A stretch of DNA of 64,000 nucleotides, taken from NCBI GenBank assembly GCA_021555105.2, contig CP134604.1, positions 3,138,501 through 3,202,500 on the forward strand. The letters are read 5' to 3'. The DNA is from Thalassospiraceae bacterium LMO-JJ14 (lineage in GTDB: Bacteria; Pseudomonadota; Alphaproteobacteria; Rhodospirillales; Casp-alpha2). The notes below the pieces were generated by a model. The model did not search any database. It saw only the letters and a program-made list of their open reading frames with translations, and had not been told where the DNA came from. This document shows positions 34,701 to 43,410 of the stretch, in pieces; position 1 is the stretch's first letter; every line of letters begins with the position of its first letter. The position numbers and the translations under genes were made by a program.

Positions 34701-35591
34701 TCAGGGCGCGTTGTAGTGAACGGTGCCCATACCGGAAATATCGTACCCCGCCATTTCTTCGGCGCGGGCCTTGAATTCCGCGGTTTCGCAGAACGCCCGC
34801 AGGCGCTGCAGGGGGGCCTGGAAATAATCACGGCGGCGGATCATCAGATCGTAGCGTTCGCGGTGCAGGGGGATGAAATCGAGACCGTACTGATGCGCCG
34901 CTGCGCGAATCCCGAGCCCCGCGTCGGCGCGGCCTTCGACGATCGCCAGCCCGACATCGGTTTCGGAGTGCGCTTCGACATCGGCGATATCCAGCACATC
35001 GAAATCGAGCCCGGCTTCCGAGACCAGATACTGGAACAGCACGCGCGAGCCGGCGCCGATTTCGCGGATCACGAATCTGGCGTTGGCGGCCGCAGCCTCG
35101 GCCAGTCCGCGCACCCGCATCGGATTACCGGCGGCGACGATCAGGCCCTGCTCGCGCCAGGCCCATTCGACCAACACGCAATCCAACCCGACGGTGGCTT
35201 CGCTGGCCGGGCCGACGTTATAGCCGCCGTCGCTCAGGTCGAGCACATGCATGCCGCAGGCCACCGCCTCGCCCCTGGAAAAGCGCTGCACGCCATCGAG
35301 GCTGCCGCCCGCCATCAGCGCCAGCTCGCACCCCGACGTGCGCACCGCCCATTCGAGCAGCGGATCGTGCGAGCCGACGATCACCGGCGGCGGCGGCGTC
35401 GCGTGGGAAGCGGCGATCTTCGGGAACGTCGACGAGCGCGCCAGCCAGATATCGATCAAGTGCTTCGGGAACAGCCATTTGCCGGTCACGCGGGTGCACG
35501 GGATTTCCCCGGCGCCGACAAGATCGTAGACCTTGCGCTCCTTGAGCCGCAGGTAGTCGGCGACTTCCTTCGTCGTCATCAGGTCTTTCAT
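34701..35591 (-). CDS. HTH regulator with molybdate/tungstate-type periplasmic-binding-protein domain
   Basis: 296 residues. The first ~55 residues are an excisionase/MerR-like helix-turn-helix (MTTKEVADYLRLKERKVYDL, then GKWLFPKHLIDIWL). Residues about 65-296 look like a type-2 periplasmic binding domain (COG1910 kind) without a signal peptide, e.g. GAGSRVLFQYLVSEAGLDFD and ADAGLGIRAAAHQYGLDFIP. Such one-component sensors bind an oxyanion and control molybdenum or tungsten genes. It is divergent from the large Fe-S gene and close to tup, fdh and moaA, so it is the best candidate regulator of the island. Confidence 0.78.
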   Translation of the reverse strand: MKDLMTTKEVADYLRLKERKVYDLVGAGEIPCTRVTGKWLFPKHLIDIWLARSSTFPKIAASHATPPPPVIVGSHDPLLEWAVRTSGCELALMAGGSLDGVQRFSRGEAVACGMHVLDLSDGGYNVGPASEATVGLDCVLVEWAWREQGLIVAAGNPMRVRGLAEAAAANARFVIREIGAGSRVLFQYLVSEAGLDFDVLDIADVEAHSETDVGLAIVEGRADAGLGIRAAAHQYGLDFIPLHRERYDLMIRRRDYFQAPLQRLRAFCETAEFKARAEEMAGYDISGMGTVHYNAP

Positions 35592-35637
35592 GCCGGTTCC
35601 ACCCCGCGTTCCGCTGGCATCGCTTAAACCCTTAAAA

Positions 35638-35678
35638 TTGATATGTCTTTATTTACAGACAATATGCGTTATGTAATG
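35638..35678. promoter_or_regulatory. Divergent promoter region with candidate operator (regulator // Fe-S protein)
   Basis: The AT-rich centre of the 197-base divergent spacer. It contains TTGATATG (35638-35645; also at 28500-28507 in the tup region), a near-palindrome ATATGTCT ... AGACAATAT, and GTTATGTAATG (35668-35678), close to GTTATGCATTG of the fdh promoter region. It could hold autoregulatory sites of the adjacent regulator. Confidence 0.42.
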
Positions 35679-35788
35679 CCGAAACGACAGCCCCGGTATC
35701 GATAACGCCTGAAATTGAAAACAAGCAGGCGGATCGTCATATACAGGACCGGACGCTTTTCGGCGAGCCTGGGAGGGAATGTATTACC

Positions 35789-37876
35789 ATGAAGCTCAAC
35801 GGCAAGGACGTCTTCGTCTGTTCGTGCGAAGATACGATGACCATCGATGCCGACGCCCTGGCCAAGGGTCTGGGCGGTGACGGCGCGTTGCGCCCGGCGC
35901 GCCACCTGTGCCGGGTCGAGCTGAACCGCTTTACCGACGACGCCAGAAACGCCGACAAGATCCTCGTCGCCTGTACCCAGGAAGCGCCGCTGTTTCTCGA
36001 CGCCCTCGAAGAACTGGGCGACGACGCGCCGGAAGCCGACTTCCTCAACATCCGCGAAATGGCCGGCTGGTCCGAAGCCGGGCGCGCCAAAAAGGCCGAC
36101 AGGAACGTCACAGCGAAAATGGTGGCGCTGATCAAGGAAGCCGCCCTGGACCTCAAGGAAGCGCGGTCCGTCAGCATGATTTCGACGGGCATCGTTCTGG
36201 TGCTGGGCCGTGACGACATCGCCATCGAGGCGGCACGCAAGCTGAGCACACGCATGGATGTGACCGTGATCCTGGCCGGCGGCGCCGTCGCCAGCCCGCC
36301 CGACGTCATGGACATGCCGGTTTTCATCGGCACCGTCACCAGCGCCAAAGGGCATCTCGGCGCGTTCGAGATCGGCGTCGAGAATTTCCGCGCCACCGCG
36401 CCGTCATCCCGTGAAAAGCTGGAATTCACCGGCGTCGGCGAAGCCGGCAGTTCGACCTGCGATCTGATCCTCGATCTCAGGGGCGATGCGCCGCTGTTCA
36501 GTGCCGCCGACAAACGCGACGGCTATTTCCACGTCGATCCGAAAAGCCCGGCCGCCGTGATGGAAGCGCTGTTCACGCTGAGCGACATGGTCGGCGAGTT
36601 CGAAAAGCCGCGTTACGTCGATTACGACGCCGGCATCTGCGCGCATTCCAGAAGCCGCATCACCGGCTGCTCTAAATGCCTCGACATCTGCCCGACCGGC
36701 GCCATCGAGCCGAACGGCGACACCGTCAAGTACGACCCCTACATCTGCGCCGGCTGCGGGTTGTGCGCCGTGGTCTGCCCGACCGGTGCGGCGAAGTACA
36801 GCCTGCCCGCCGGTGACGGCGTTTCGGAGCGCCTGCGCGCGCTGATCGGCACCTATACCAAAGCCGGCGGCGCCAAGCCGGTGCTCTTGATCCACGACGC
36901 CGCGTTCGGGCGCGACGTCATCGCGCTTTCCGCCCGCCACGGCCGCGGCCTGCCCGGCAACGTTCTGCCGTTCGCCGTCAATCAGGTGACGCAGATCGGC
37001 CTTGAAAGCATCACCCTGGCACTGGCGCTCGGCTGTTCTGAGGTCTGTTATCTTTTACCGCCGAAAAAGCGCGAAGACCGCGACACGCTGTTAGAGACCA
37101 TCACCATCGCCGATGCGGTGACGGAAGGTCTCGGCTACGGCGCAGGCCGCGTGCGTCTGCTCGAACCGGACGATCCGGACCAGCTCGACGCCGCGCTTTA
37201 CGGAACCGAGATACCGGACGCGATCCCCGCCGGCGATGTCGCCGGTGTCGGGCGCAAGCGCTCGGTACTCAGGCTGTCGCTGGATGCGCTGCACAGAAAA
37301 GCGCCGAACAAGGTCGACGAGATCGCGCTGCCCGCCGGCGCGCCCTTTGGTGCCGTCAAGGTGGATGTGGACGGCTGCACGCTGTGTCTTTCGTGCGTCG
37401 GCGCATGTCCGACCGGCGCGCTCAAGGACAACGAAAACCTGCCGCAGCTTAACTTCGCCGAGGACGCCTGCGTGCAGTGCGGGCTATGCAAGAACACGTG
37501 TCCGGAAAACGTCATCACGCTTGAGCCGCGCCTCAGCTTCCGTGAAGAAGCGCGCAGCCCGCAGGTGGTCAAGGAAGAGCAGCCGTTCCTGTGTATCCGC
37601 TGCGGCAAGCCGTTCGCGACGCACGCCTCCATGCAGCGCACCATCGACAAGCTCAAGGATCACGCCATGTTCCAGGGGCCGGGCAAACTGGAGCGGCTGA
37701 AGATGTGCGAGGACTGCCGCGTCGTGCAGATGACGACGGAAGACGGCAACCCGCTGGCGCACGGCACCGTGCCGATCCCGCGCACCACCGACGACTACCT
37801 GCGCGAACGCGACGACCTGCGCGAAAAGGCAAAACAGGATATGATCAAGAAGGGCCTGACGGAGGGCGAAGCCTGA
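35789..37876 (+). CDS. Multi-cluster 4Fe-4S ferredoxin protein of the formate dehydrogenase island
   Basis: 695 residues, no signal peptide or membrane helix. The N-terminal part has scattered conserved Cys (VCSCEDTM at 10-17, Cys41, VACTQEAP). A first ferredoxin pair follows: Cys284 and 294/297/301, then 320/323/326/330. A middle domain (about 345-480) resembles a hydrogenase-delta/HdrD-like fold. A second ferredoxin pair is at 530/533/536/540 and 561/564/567/571. A CxxC pair at 602/605 and CEDC at 640-643 resemble a zinc ribbon. Similar proteins occur beside DUF3305/DUF3306 FDH genes. A cytoplasmic electron-transfer role in FDH maturation or coupling is inferred. GGAGGG lies about ten bases before the ATG. 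Confidence 0.8.
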   Translation: MKLNGKDVFVCSCEDTMTIDADALAKGLGGDGALRPARHLCRVELNRFTDDARNADKILVACTQEAPLFLDALEELGDDAPEADFLNIREMAGWSEAGRAKKADRNVTAKMVALIKEAALDLKEARSVSMISTGIVLVLGRDDIAIEAARKLSTRMDVTVILAGGAVASPPDVMDMPVFIGTVTSAKGHLGAFEIGVENFRATAPSSREKLEFTGVGEAGSSTCDLILDLRGDAPLFSAADKRDGYFHVDPKSPAAVMEALFTLSDMVGEFEKPRYVDYDAGICAHSRSRITGCSKCLDICPTGAIEPNGDTVKYDPYICAGCGLCAVVCPTGAAKYSLPAGDGVSERLRALIGTYTKAGGAKPVLLIHDAAFGRDVIALSARHGRGLPGNVLPFAVNQVTQIGLESITLALALGCSEVCYLLPPKKREDRDTLLETITIADAVTEGLGYGAGRVRLLEPDDPDQLDAALYGTEIPDAIPAGDVAGVGRKRSVLRLSLDALHRKAPNKVDEIALPAGAPFGAVKVDVDGCTLCLSCVGACPTGALKDNENLPQLNFAEDACVQCGLCKNTCPENVITLEPRLSFREEARSPQVVKEEQPFLCIRCGKPFATHASMQRTIDKLKDHAMFQGPGKLERLKMCEDCRVVQMTTEDGNPLAHGTVPIPRTTDDYLRERDDLREKAKQDMIKKGLTEGEA

Positions 37877-37918
37877 GGTAAACAAATATGACCGAAGGCG
37901 AAGCCTGAGATGGATTTC

Positions 37919-37985
37919 GTCATTCCGGCGCAGGCCGGAATCCAGGACATCAACTGCACTGGACCCCGGCCTTCGCCGGGGTGAC
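37919..37985. repeat. Dispersed palindromic repeat (GTCATTCCGG...CCGGGGTGAC type)
   Basis: Two hairpin units: CATTCCGGCGCAGGCCGGAATC and GGACCCCGGCCTTCGCCGGGG, broken here by the spacer ACATCAACTGCA. The same unit types recur at 45355-45508, 45850-45924 and 63596-63655. It lies between the Fe-S gene and moaA. Confidence 0.8.
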
Positions 37986-38098
37986 GGCGCACCAGAAGCG
38001 GCAAGTTCAGGACGGCAAATCAGGGTTTAAGCCCCCGGGGATGACGTAAGCCCACAACAGGCTTATATTCGAGATGTAACGAAGAGGACGAGAAACTC

Positions 38099-39127
38099 TT
38101 GGACGGTACCGCGACCACGAAAAGCATCGAAACGCCGATGATCGACCCGTTCGGGCGTCACGTCAGCTATCTGCGCGTGTCGGTCACGGACCGTTGCGAT
38201 TTCCGCTGCGTCTATTGCATGGCCGAGGACATGACGTTCCTGCCGAAAAAGGACGTGCTCTCGCTCGAGGAACTGGAGCGCCTGTGCGGTGCCTTCATCC
38301 GCAAGGGCGTGCGCAAACTGCGCCTGACCGGCGGCGAACCGCTAGTGCGGCGCGGCATCATGACGCTGATCGACAATCTCGGGAAACACATCCATACCGG
38401 TGCGCTGGACGAACTGACCCTGACCACCAACGGCAGCCAGCTGGCCCGCTATGCCGACGACCTGATGGCCGCAGGCGTGCGGCGCATCAACGTTTCCGTC
38501 GACACGCTGGACCCGGCGAAGTTCCGCGAAGCAACCCGCTGGGGCGATCTGGAAAAGGTCATGGGCGGTCTGGCGGCGGCCAAGAAAGCCGGTCTTCAGG
38601 TCAAGATCAACGCCGTCGCGCTGAAGCATCTGAACGCCGACGAGTTCGACGACATGATCCGCTGGTGCGGCGAAAACGCCTTCGATCTGACGTTGATCGA
38701 AACCATGCCGCTGGGCGAGATCGGCGAGGACCGTGTCGATCAATATCTGCCGCTGTCCGAAGTCCGCCGCGATCTGGAAAAGCGCTGGACGCTGACGGAC
38801 ATCCCCTACCGCACCGGCGGTCCGGCGCGCTACACCGAAATCAAGGAAACCGGCAGCAAGCTCGGCTTCATCACGCCGCTGACGCATAACTTCTGCGAAA
38901 GCTGCAACCGGGTACGCCTGACCTGCACCGGCACGCTGTACATGTGCCTGGGACAGGACGACGCGGCGGACTTAAGGAAGCCGCTCCGCGCCAGCGACGA
39001 CGACGCTTTGCTGGATGCCGCGATTGACGAGGCCATCGGCCGCAAGCCCAAGGGCCACGATTTCATCATCGACCGCCGCGACGCCAAACCCGCCGTCGGC
39101 CGTCACATGTCGATGACGGGTGGCTGA
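38099..39127 (+). CDS. moaA: GTP 3',8-cyclase MoaA
   Basis: 342 residues, radical-SAM enzyme. N-terminal cluster CDFRCVYC, the GGEP motif in [12 protein letters not shown], the C-terminal cluster in [15 protein letters not shown] with a third Cys in LYMCLGQ, and the C-terminal Gly-Gly needed for activity are all present. It makes the first molybdopterin intermediate from GTP with MoaC. The start is taken at TTG 38099 with GAGGA upstream; the ATG at 38138 also fits the family but has no ribosome-binding site. Its place in the FDH island fits cofactor supply. Confidence 0.94.
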   Translation: MDGTATTKSIETPMIDPFGRHVSYLRVSVTDRCDFRCVYCMAEDMTFLPKKDVLSLEELERLCGAFIRKGVRKLRLTGGEPLVRRGIMTLIDNLGKHIHTGALDELTLTTNGSQLARYADDLMAAGVRRINVSVDTLDPAKFREATRWGDLEKVMGGLAAAKKAGLQVKINAVALKHLNADEFDDMIRWCGENAFDLTLIETMPLGEIGEDRVDQYLPLSEVRRDLEKRWTLTDIPYRTGGPARYTEIKETGSKLGFITPLTHNFCESCNRVRLTCTGTLYMCLGQDDAADLRKPLRASDDDALLDAAIDEAIGRKPKGHDFIIDRRDAKPAVGRHMSMTGG

Positions 39128-39138
39128 TTCCAGTTAAC

Positions 39139-39222
39139 ACATGCTTCGAGACGCCCCGGATCAAGTCCGGGCCTCCTCAGCATGAGGTGTTTCCTAAAGG
39201 TCCTCATCCTTCGAGACGGCCT
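39139..39222. repeat. Dispersed CATGCTTCGAGAC-type repeat after moaA
   Basis: CATGCTTCGAGACG at the left and CATCCTTCGAGACGG at the right frame the inverted piece CCCGGATCAAGTCCGGG and CCTCAGCATGAGG. Related sequence is found after serA (62715-62812) and at 63510-63545. It lies between the convergent ends of moaA and the next gene and may act as a transcription boundary. Confidence 0.65.
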
Positions 39223-39223
39223 G

Positions 39224-39769
39224 TTACTGCCCCGTCGACGGACGGCGTTGCAGTTCCTGCGTGCGCGAGCGCTGTTCGGCCAGCAATTGCTGCGTCAGGG
39301 CCTGCTGTTTCTGTTCCAGCTCGCGCGCCAGCTGCACCTGCGCCTGCGTCACCTGGCGCTGTTCGGAAGCCAGCTCCTGGGTGCGGGTGCGTTGCGCCTG
39401 CGCCAGTTCCCGGCCTTTCTGCTGCACCTCGCGGGTGCGGTCTCGGGCCTCATTGAGCAGCGCCCGCACGCGTTGCTCCACGGACTGGGTCAGGTCCTCG
39501 CCCTTCAGAAGCTGCTCGGCCTGATTGACGATGCCTTGCAGGCTGCGCAGGCTGCGTTGCAGGTCCTGGGCGATGGACGATGCCGAGGCGCCGCGCTGCT
39601 GGCGTTTCCGCTTGCCGCCGACACAGGTCATCTGCTTCGTCACGGCATTCAATTTCAGGAAAAACCGGCCGCAGTCGGCCAGCGTGTCGGCCTGCGCCGC
39701 GCGTGGCGTTAAGGCCGCTGCAAGGGCGAGCGGCAAAATCAGGGTCGCGGTCACGGCAAAGGATCTCAT
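39224..39769 (-). CDS. Exported coiled-coil hypothetical protein
   Basis: 181 residues. A signal peptide is cleaved near AAQADT (residue 28). Two Cys (in LADCGRFF and QMTCVGG) may form a disulfide. The rest is a long Gln/Arg/Glu/Leu-rich coiled coil (about 60-175), e.g. the Q-rich segments RTREVQQKGRELAQAQ and LARELEQKQQALTQQ. No family was recognised. It is divergent from another small exported protein, 71 bases away. Confidence 0.65.
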   Translation of the reverse strand: MRSFAVTATLILPLALAAALTPRAAQADTLADCGRFFLKLNAVTKQMTCVGGKRKRQQRGASASSIAQDLQRSLRSLQGIVNQAEQLLKGEDLTQSVEQRVRALLNEARDRTREVQQKGRELAQAQRTRTQELASEQRQVTQAQVQLARELEQKQQALTQQLLAEQRSRTQELQRRPSTGQ

Positions 39770-39840
39770 GCGGTTAGTTTAACGTGATCCGCGCAGAATT
39801 TGAATTGACGATTGGCGTTGCGTCAGCTTCCCTGTGGCGC

Positions 39841-40173
39841 ATGAAAAACAAGCACATCAAACAGCCGCCCGTGCGGTCCCTGCTTTCGGCCGCCGGCCTT
39901 GCTTTCATTCTCGTCTGCGTCGGCGCACCGCCGGCCCTGGCGAAGATCACACCGGCCGAATGCGAAGCCGATTACGCCGCCATGCTGGCGGAGATCGAAA
40001 GCAACCGGCAGCGCTCCCTCGACGAGTTGAACCGCGAGTTGCGCTACACCACCGACGACGACGTAGCGGCCAGCATCAACGCCATGATCGATCAGACGTG
40101 GGAGATCGAGGAAACCCACCTCGGGCATGCCGCAAATGCGTATCGCGACTGCATGAAATACGCCAAGCAGTAA
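39841..40173 (+). CDS. Small exported hypothetical protein
   Basis: 110 residues from the ATG at 39841; a GTG at 39784 would place extra residues before the signal peptide and is less likely. The signal peptide is cleaved near ALAKIT. The mature part has two Cys (AECEADY and YRDCMKY) and is helical and acidic ([19 protein letters not shown]). No recognised family. The 143-base stretch after it, before the enoyl-CoA hydratase, holds nothing recognisable. Confidence 0.65.
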   Translation: MKNKHIKQPPVRSLLSAAGLAFILVCVGAPPALAKITPAECEADYAAMLAEIESNRQRSLDELNRELRYTTDDDVAASINAMIDQTWEIEETHLGHAANAYRDCMKYAKQ

Positions 40174-40316
40174 GCCTGAGGCGGCGGCTGCACTGGCGCG
40201 GCTTCTTTCGCACCTGCGAACAATTGCTTTTCCTTCCGGCCCCGGTGTGCCAAAACCGGGGGGCTGCGCGTCTGCGCCCGCGCGCCCCGAATTTTTCCGA
40301 TATTGAGGAGTTTCCC

Positions 40317-41093
40317 ATGGATTACCAAAACATCATCGCCGAAACCAAGGACGGCGGCGTCGCGCTGATTACGCTGAACCGCCCGGATGCGCTGAACGCG
40401 CTGAACGATGCCCTGATCAACGAACTGGGCCACGCCATCGACGGTTTCGAAGCCGACGACGCCATCGGCTGCATCGTCATCACCGGTTCCGAGAAGGCCT
40501 TCGCCGCCGGTGCCGACATCAAGGAAATGCAGTCCAAATCGTATATGGATGCCTACAAGTCGAACTTCATCTCGACGTGGGAACGCGTCGCCAAATGCCG
40601 CAAGCCGGTAATCGCCGCGGTCAACGGCTTCGCGCTCGGCGGCGGCTGCGAACTGGCGATGATGTGCGACTTCATCCTCGCCGGCGACAATGCCAAATTC
40701 GGCCAGCCGGAAGTCAAGCTCGGCATCCTGCCGGGTGCCGGCGGCTCACAGCGCCTGACCCGCTTCGTCGGCAAGTCGAAAGCCATGGAGATGTGCCTGA
40801 CCGGGCGCATGATGGACGCCGACGAAGCCGAACGTTCGGGCCTCGCCAGCCGTGTCGTAGCGGCCGCCGAACTGCTCGACGATGCCCTCAAGACCGCCGC
40901 CGCCATCGCCGGCATGTCGAAGACGACCTGCATGATGGTCAAGGAATCGGTCAACCGCTCGTATGAAACGACGCTGGCCGAGGGCATCCTGTTCGAACGC
41001 CGCGTGTTCCATGCCGCTTTCGCCACCGAGGACCAGTCCGAAGGCATGGCCGCCTTCGCCGAAAAGCGCAAGGCCACCTGGCAGGACAAGTAA
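40317..41093 (+). CDS. Enoyl-CoA hydratase
   Basis: 258 residues from the ATG at 40317, with GAGGAG six bases upstream. Crotonase fold: [11 protein letters not shown] holds the oxyanion-hole Gly region, [23 protein letters not shown] carries the first catalytic Glu, and [19 protein letters not shown] the second. This pattern with both Glu fits a true short-chain enoyl-CoA hydratase (FadB1/EchA type) of fatty-acid beta-oxidation. It is a single gene, flanked by a repeat element downstream. Confidence 0.92.
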   Translation: MDYQNIIAETKDGGVALITLNRPDALNALNDALINELGHAIDGFEADDAIGCIVITGSEKAFAAGADIKEMQSKSYMDAYKSNFISTWERVAKCRKPVIAAVNGFALGGGCELAMMCDFILAGDNAKFGQPEVKLGILPGAGGSQRLTRFVGKSKAMEMCLTGRMMDADEAERSGLASRVVAAAELLDDALKTAAAIAGMSKTTCMMVKESVNRSYETTLAEGILFERRVFHAAFATEDQSEGMAAFAEKRKATWQDK

Positions 41094-41100
41094 GTAAAAG

Positions 41101-41208
41101 CCCCCTCACCTGTCCTCTCCCCCGCTTCGCAGGGGAGAGGGACCCTGTCGAAACGCACTGCATTCCCATCCCTCTCCCCCTCATAGGGGGAGAGGTTAGG
41201 TGAGGGGG
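41101..41208. repeat. Long nested palindromic repeat element
   Basis: Outer arms CCCCCTCACCT (41101-41111) and AGGTGAGGGGG (41198-41208) enclose two inner hairpins made of CCTCTCCCC and GGGGAGAGG words. It is the fullest copy here of the CCCTCTCC/GGAGAGGG family. It sits in the 126-base gap between two converging genes. Confidence 0.75.
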
Positions 41209-41219
41209 TGCTTGAACAT

Positions 41220-41882
41220 CTAAACTTTCCGGGCCAGCGTCAGGCCGTCGCCGATCGGCACCATCGAAATCTCGACGCGGGCATCGTCCTTGAGCGCCGC
41301 GTTGAAGCCCCGCATGGCGATGGCGTTTTCCGACGACGTTTCCGGGTCGGCCGCATTGCCGCCCATGAAGACGTTGTCGACGGCGATCACGCCACCCGGC
41401 CTGAGCAGCGTCAGGCAGCGCTCGAAATAATCCGGATAGCCGGGCTTGTCGGCATCGATGAAGGCGAAGTCGTAAGCCCCGCCCTCGCCCGCATCAATCA
41501 TCGCATCCAGACTTTCCGCCGCCGGTGCAATGCGCAGGTCGATCTTGTCCGCAACCCCTGCCTTCTCCCAGAACGGCACGCCGATGTCGGTAAACTCGGT
41601 CGAAATGTCACAGGCGACCAGTTTGCCGTCGCCCGGCAACGCCAGCGCCACGGCGAGCGCCGAATAGCCGGTAAAGGTGCCGATCTCGATACAGTTTTTC
41701 GCGCCCAGCATGCGCACCAGCATCTGCATGAGCTGCCCCTGCTCGGGCGAGATCTGCATGATCGCCCATTCGTGACCGGCGGTCTCGGCGCGCAGTTCGG
41801 CCAAAATCGCCGCCTCGCGAATGCCGACATCGAGCATATAGCGGTAAAGTTTTTCATCGATATCGAGGCTGCGTGCGCTCAT
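41220..41882 (-). CDS. SAM-dependent O-methyltransferase (caffeoyl-CoA type)
   Basis: 220 residues. It opens YRYMLDVGIREAAILAELR, has the SAM motif KNCIEIGTFTGYSALAVALA and the metal-binding aspartates in YDFAFIDADKPGYPDY and GVIAVDNVFMGG. This is the class of metal-dependent catechol or caffeoyl-CoA O-methyltransferases. The natural substrate in bacteria of this type is usually unknown. Monocistronic. Confidence 0.88.
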   Translation of the reverse strand: MSARSLDIDEKLYRYMLDVGIREAAILAELRAETAGHEWAIMQISPEQGQLMQMLVRMLGAKNCIEIGTFTGYSALAVALALPGDGKLVACDISTEFTDIGVPFWEKAGVADKIDLRIAPAAESLDAMIDAGEGGAYDFAFIDADKPGYPDYFERCLTLLRPGGVIAVDNVFMGGNAADPETSSENAIAMRGFNAALKDDARVEISMVPIGDGLTLARKV

Positions 41883-41947
41883 TTTCTCTCCCCGGCACAG
41901 TGTATCCGTATTTTACTGCATACGGATGATGGGCTACTTTGCCCGCC

Positions 41948-42322
41948 ATGAGCGACGATGTCATCTACCACATGTGCCGGGCCGATGAATGGGTTCAGGC
42001 GCTGGAAAGCGGCAGCTATCCCGGCTCCAGCCAGGACAGGGCCGACGGCTTCATTCATTTCTCGAGCAAGGATCAGGTGTGGACCTCGGCGGCGAAACAC
42101 CGCCGCGGCCAGGACGGCATTCTGCTGCTGGCCGTCGACGCCAAATCCCTCGGCGCGGCGCTGAAGTGGGAACCGTCCCGGGGCGGGCAGTTGTTCCCGC
42201 ACCTTTACGGTCCGCTCGATATCGATGCCGTGATCGAGACCACGCCGCTGCCGCTCGACGCGGAAGGCATTCACGTCTTCCCGGAAGGGTTTCCGCCGCC
42301 CGAGATGGACGGGGACGCCTGA
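41948..42322 (+). CDS. DUF952 family protein
   Basis: 124 residues from the ATG at 41948. The family's features are IYHMCRADEWVQALESGSYP, SQDRADGFIHFSSKDQV and LKWEPSRGGQLFPHLYGPLD. DUF952 proteins have an ADP-ribosyltransferase-like fold; their activity is not settled. It stops two bases before the pyrD GTG, so the two genes are coupled, an arrangement common in alphaproteobacteria. Confidence 0.9.
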   Translation: MSDDVIYHMCRADEWVQALESGSYPGSSQDRADGFIHFSSKDQVWTSAAKHRRGQDGILLLAVDAKSLGAALKWEPSRGGQLFPHLYGPLDIDAVIETTPLPLDAEGIHVFPEGFPPPEMDGDA

Positions 42323-42324
42323 GC

Positions 42325-43386
42325 GTGGACGCGTACAGCCTGAGCTGGCCGCTGGTCCGTCACCTGAGCCCGGAAAGCGCGCACAATCTGGCGCTGTGGG
42401 CTCTCTCGAAGCGGCTGGTGTCGGGTGCGCCCTATGCCGACCCGGTGCTGGAAACCGAGCTTTGGGGCCGCACGTTCAGAAACCCGCTCGGCCTCGCCGC
42501 CGGTTTCGACAAGGACGCCGCCGTCCCCATGCAGGCGTTGGCGCTCGGCTTCGGCTTTGTCGAGATCGGCTCCGTCACGCCGCGCCCGCAACCCGGCAAC
42601 CCGAAACCCAGACTGTTCCGCCTCGATGAAGACGCCGCCGTGATCAACCGCATGGGCTTCAATTCCAAAGGCGCTGAGCACGCGGCGGAGATGCTGTCGC
42701 GGCTGCCGGCGTCGCGCGCGCTCGGCGTGATCGGCGTCAATCTCGGCAAGAACAAGGAAACCGAGGACGCGGCGGCGGATTACGTGAGCGGCATCGAAAA
42801 GCTTTCCGGCTTCGCCGATTACATCGTCGTCAATGTCTCGAGCCCGAACACGCCCGGGCTGCGCGCCCTGCAGGACCGGGCCGAGCTGGAAGGACTGATC
42901 GCACGGGTCCGAAGCGCCCTCGATGCGGCGGTCCCGGACAACCCGCCGCCGCTTCTGGTCAAGGTCGCGCCCGATCTGACCGACGCCGATATCGCCGACA
43001 TCGCCGCCGTCGCCATGGGTGACGCCGTCGACGGCCTGATCGCGACCAACACCACGATCACCCGGCCGATGGGTCTTAAGAATATACACCGCGACGAAAC
43101 CGGCGGGCTCAGCGGCAGACCGCTGGCGCCGATCTCGACCAGGGTCATATCCGACTTTTACAAAGCCACCAACGGCCGCGTGCCGCTGATCGGCGTCGGC
43201 GGCATCGCGTCCGGTGCCGATGCTTATGCCAAGATCAGGGCCGGGGCTTCGCTGGTGCAGCTCTATTCCGGCATGGTGTTCGAAGGCCCGTCATTGCCGG
43301 GCCGTGTCTGCCGGGCGCTGGCCGGGCTTTTGAAACGCGACGGCTTCGAACACGTCGCCGACGCCGTCGGCGCCGATCACCGCTAA
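42325..43386 (+). CDS. pyrD: Dihydroorotate dehydrogenase (quinone), class 2
   Basis: 353 residues from the GTG at 42325, two bases after the DUF952 stop. The N-terminal helical extension (SLSWPLVRHLSPESAHNLAL) is typical of membrane-associated class 2 enzymes. FMN and active-site parts are NPLGLAAGFDKDA, GFGFVEIGSVTPRPQPGNPK, NRMGFNSKGA, the catalytic Ser in NVSSPNTPGLR, and LIGVGGIASGADAY. It oxidises dihydroorotate to orotate with quinone in pyrimidine synthesis. Confidence 0.95.
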   Translation: MDAYSLSWPLVRHLSPESAHNLALWALSKRLVSGAPYADPVLETELWGRTFRNPLGLAAGFDKDAAVPMQALALGFGFVEIGSVTPRPQPGNPKPRLFRLDEDAAVINRMGFNSKGAEHAAEMLSRLPASRALGVIGVNLGKNKETEDAAADYVSGIEKLSGFADYIVVNVSSPNTPGLRALQDRAELEGLIARVRSALDAAVPDNPPPLLVKVAPDLTDADIADIAAVAMGDAVDGLIATNTTITRPMGLKNIHRDETGGLSGRPLAPISTRVISDFYKATNGRVPLIGVGGIASGADAYAKIRAGASLVQLYSGMVFEGPSLPGRVCRALAGLLKRDGFEHVADAVGADHR

Positions 43387-43410
43387 TCCCCTCTCCTTGG
43401 GGAGAGGGAT

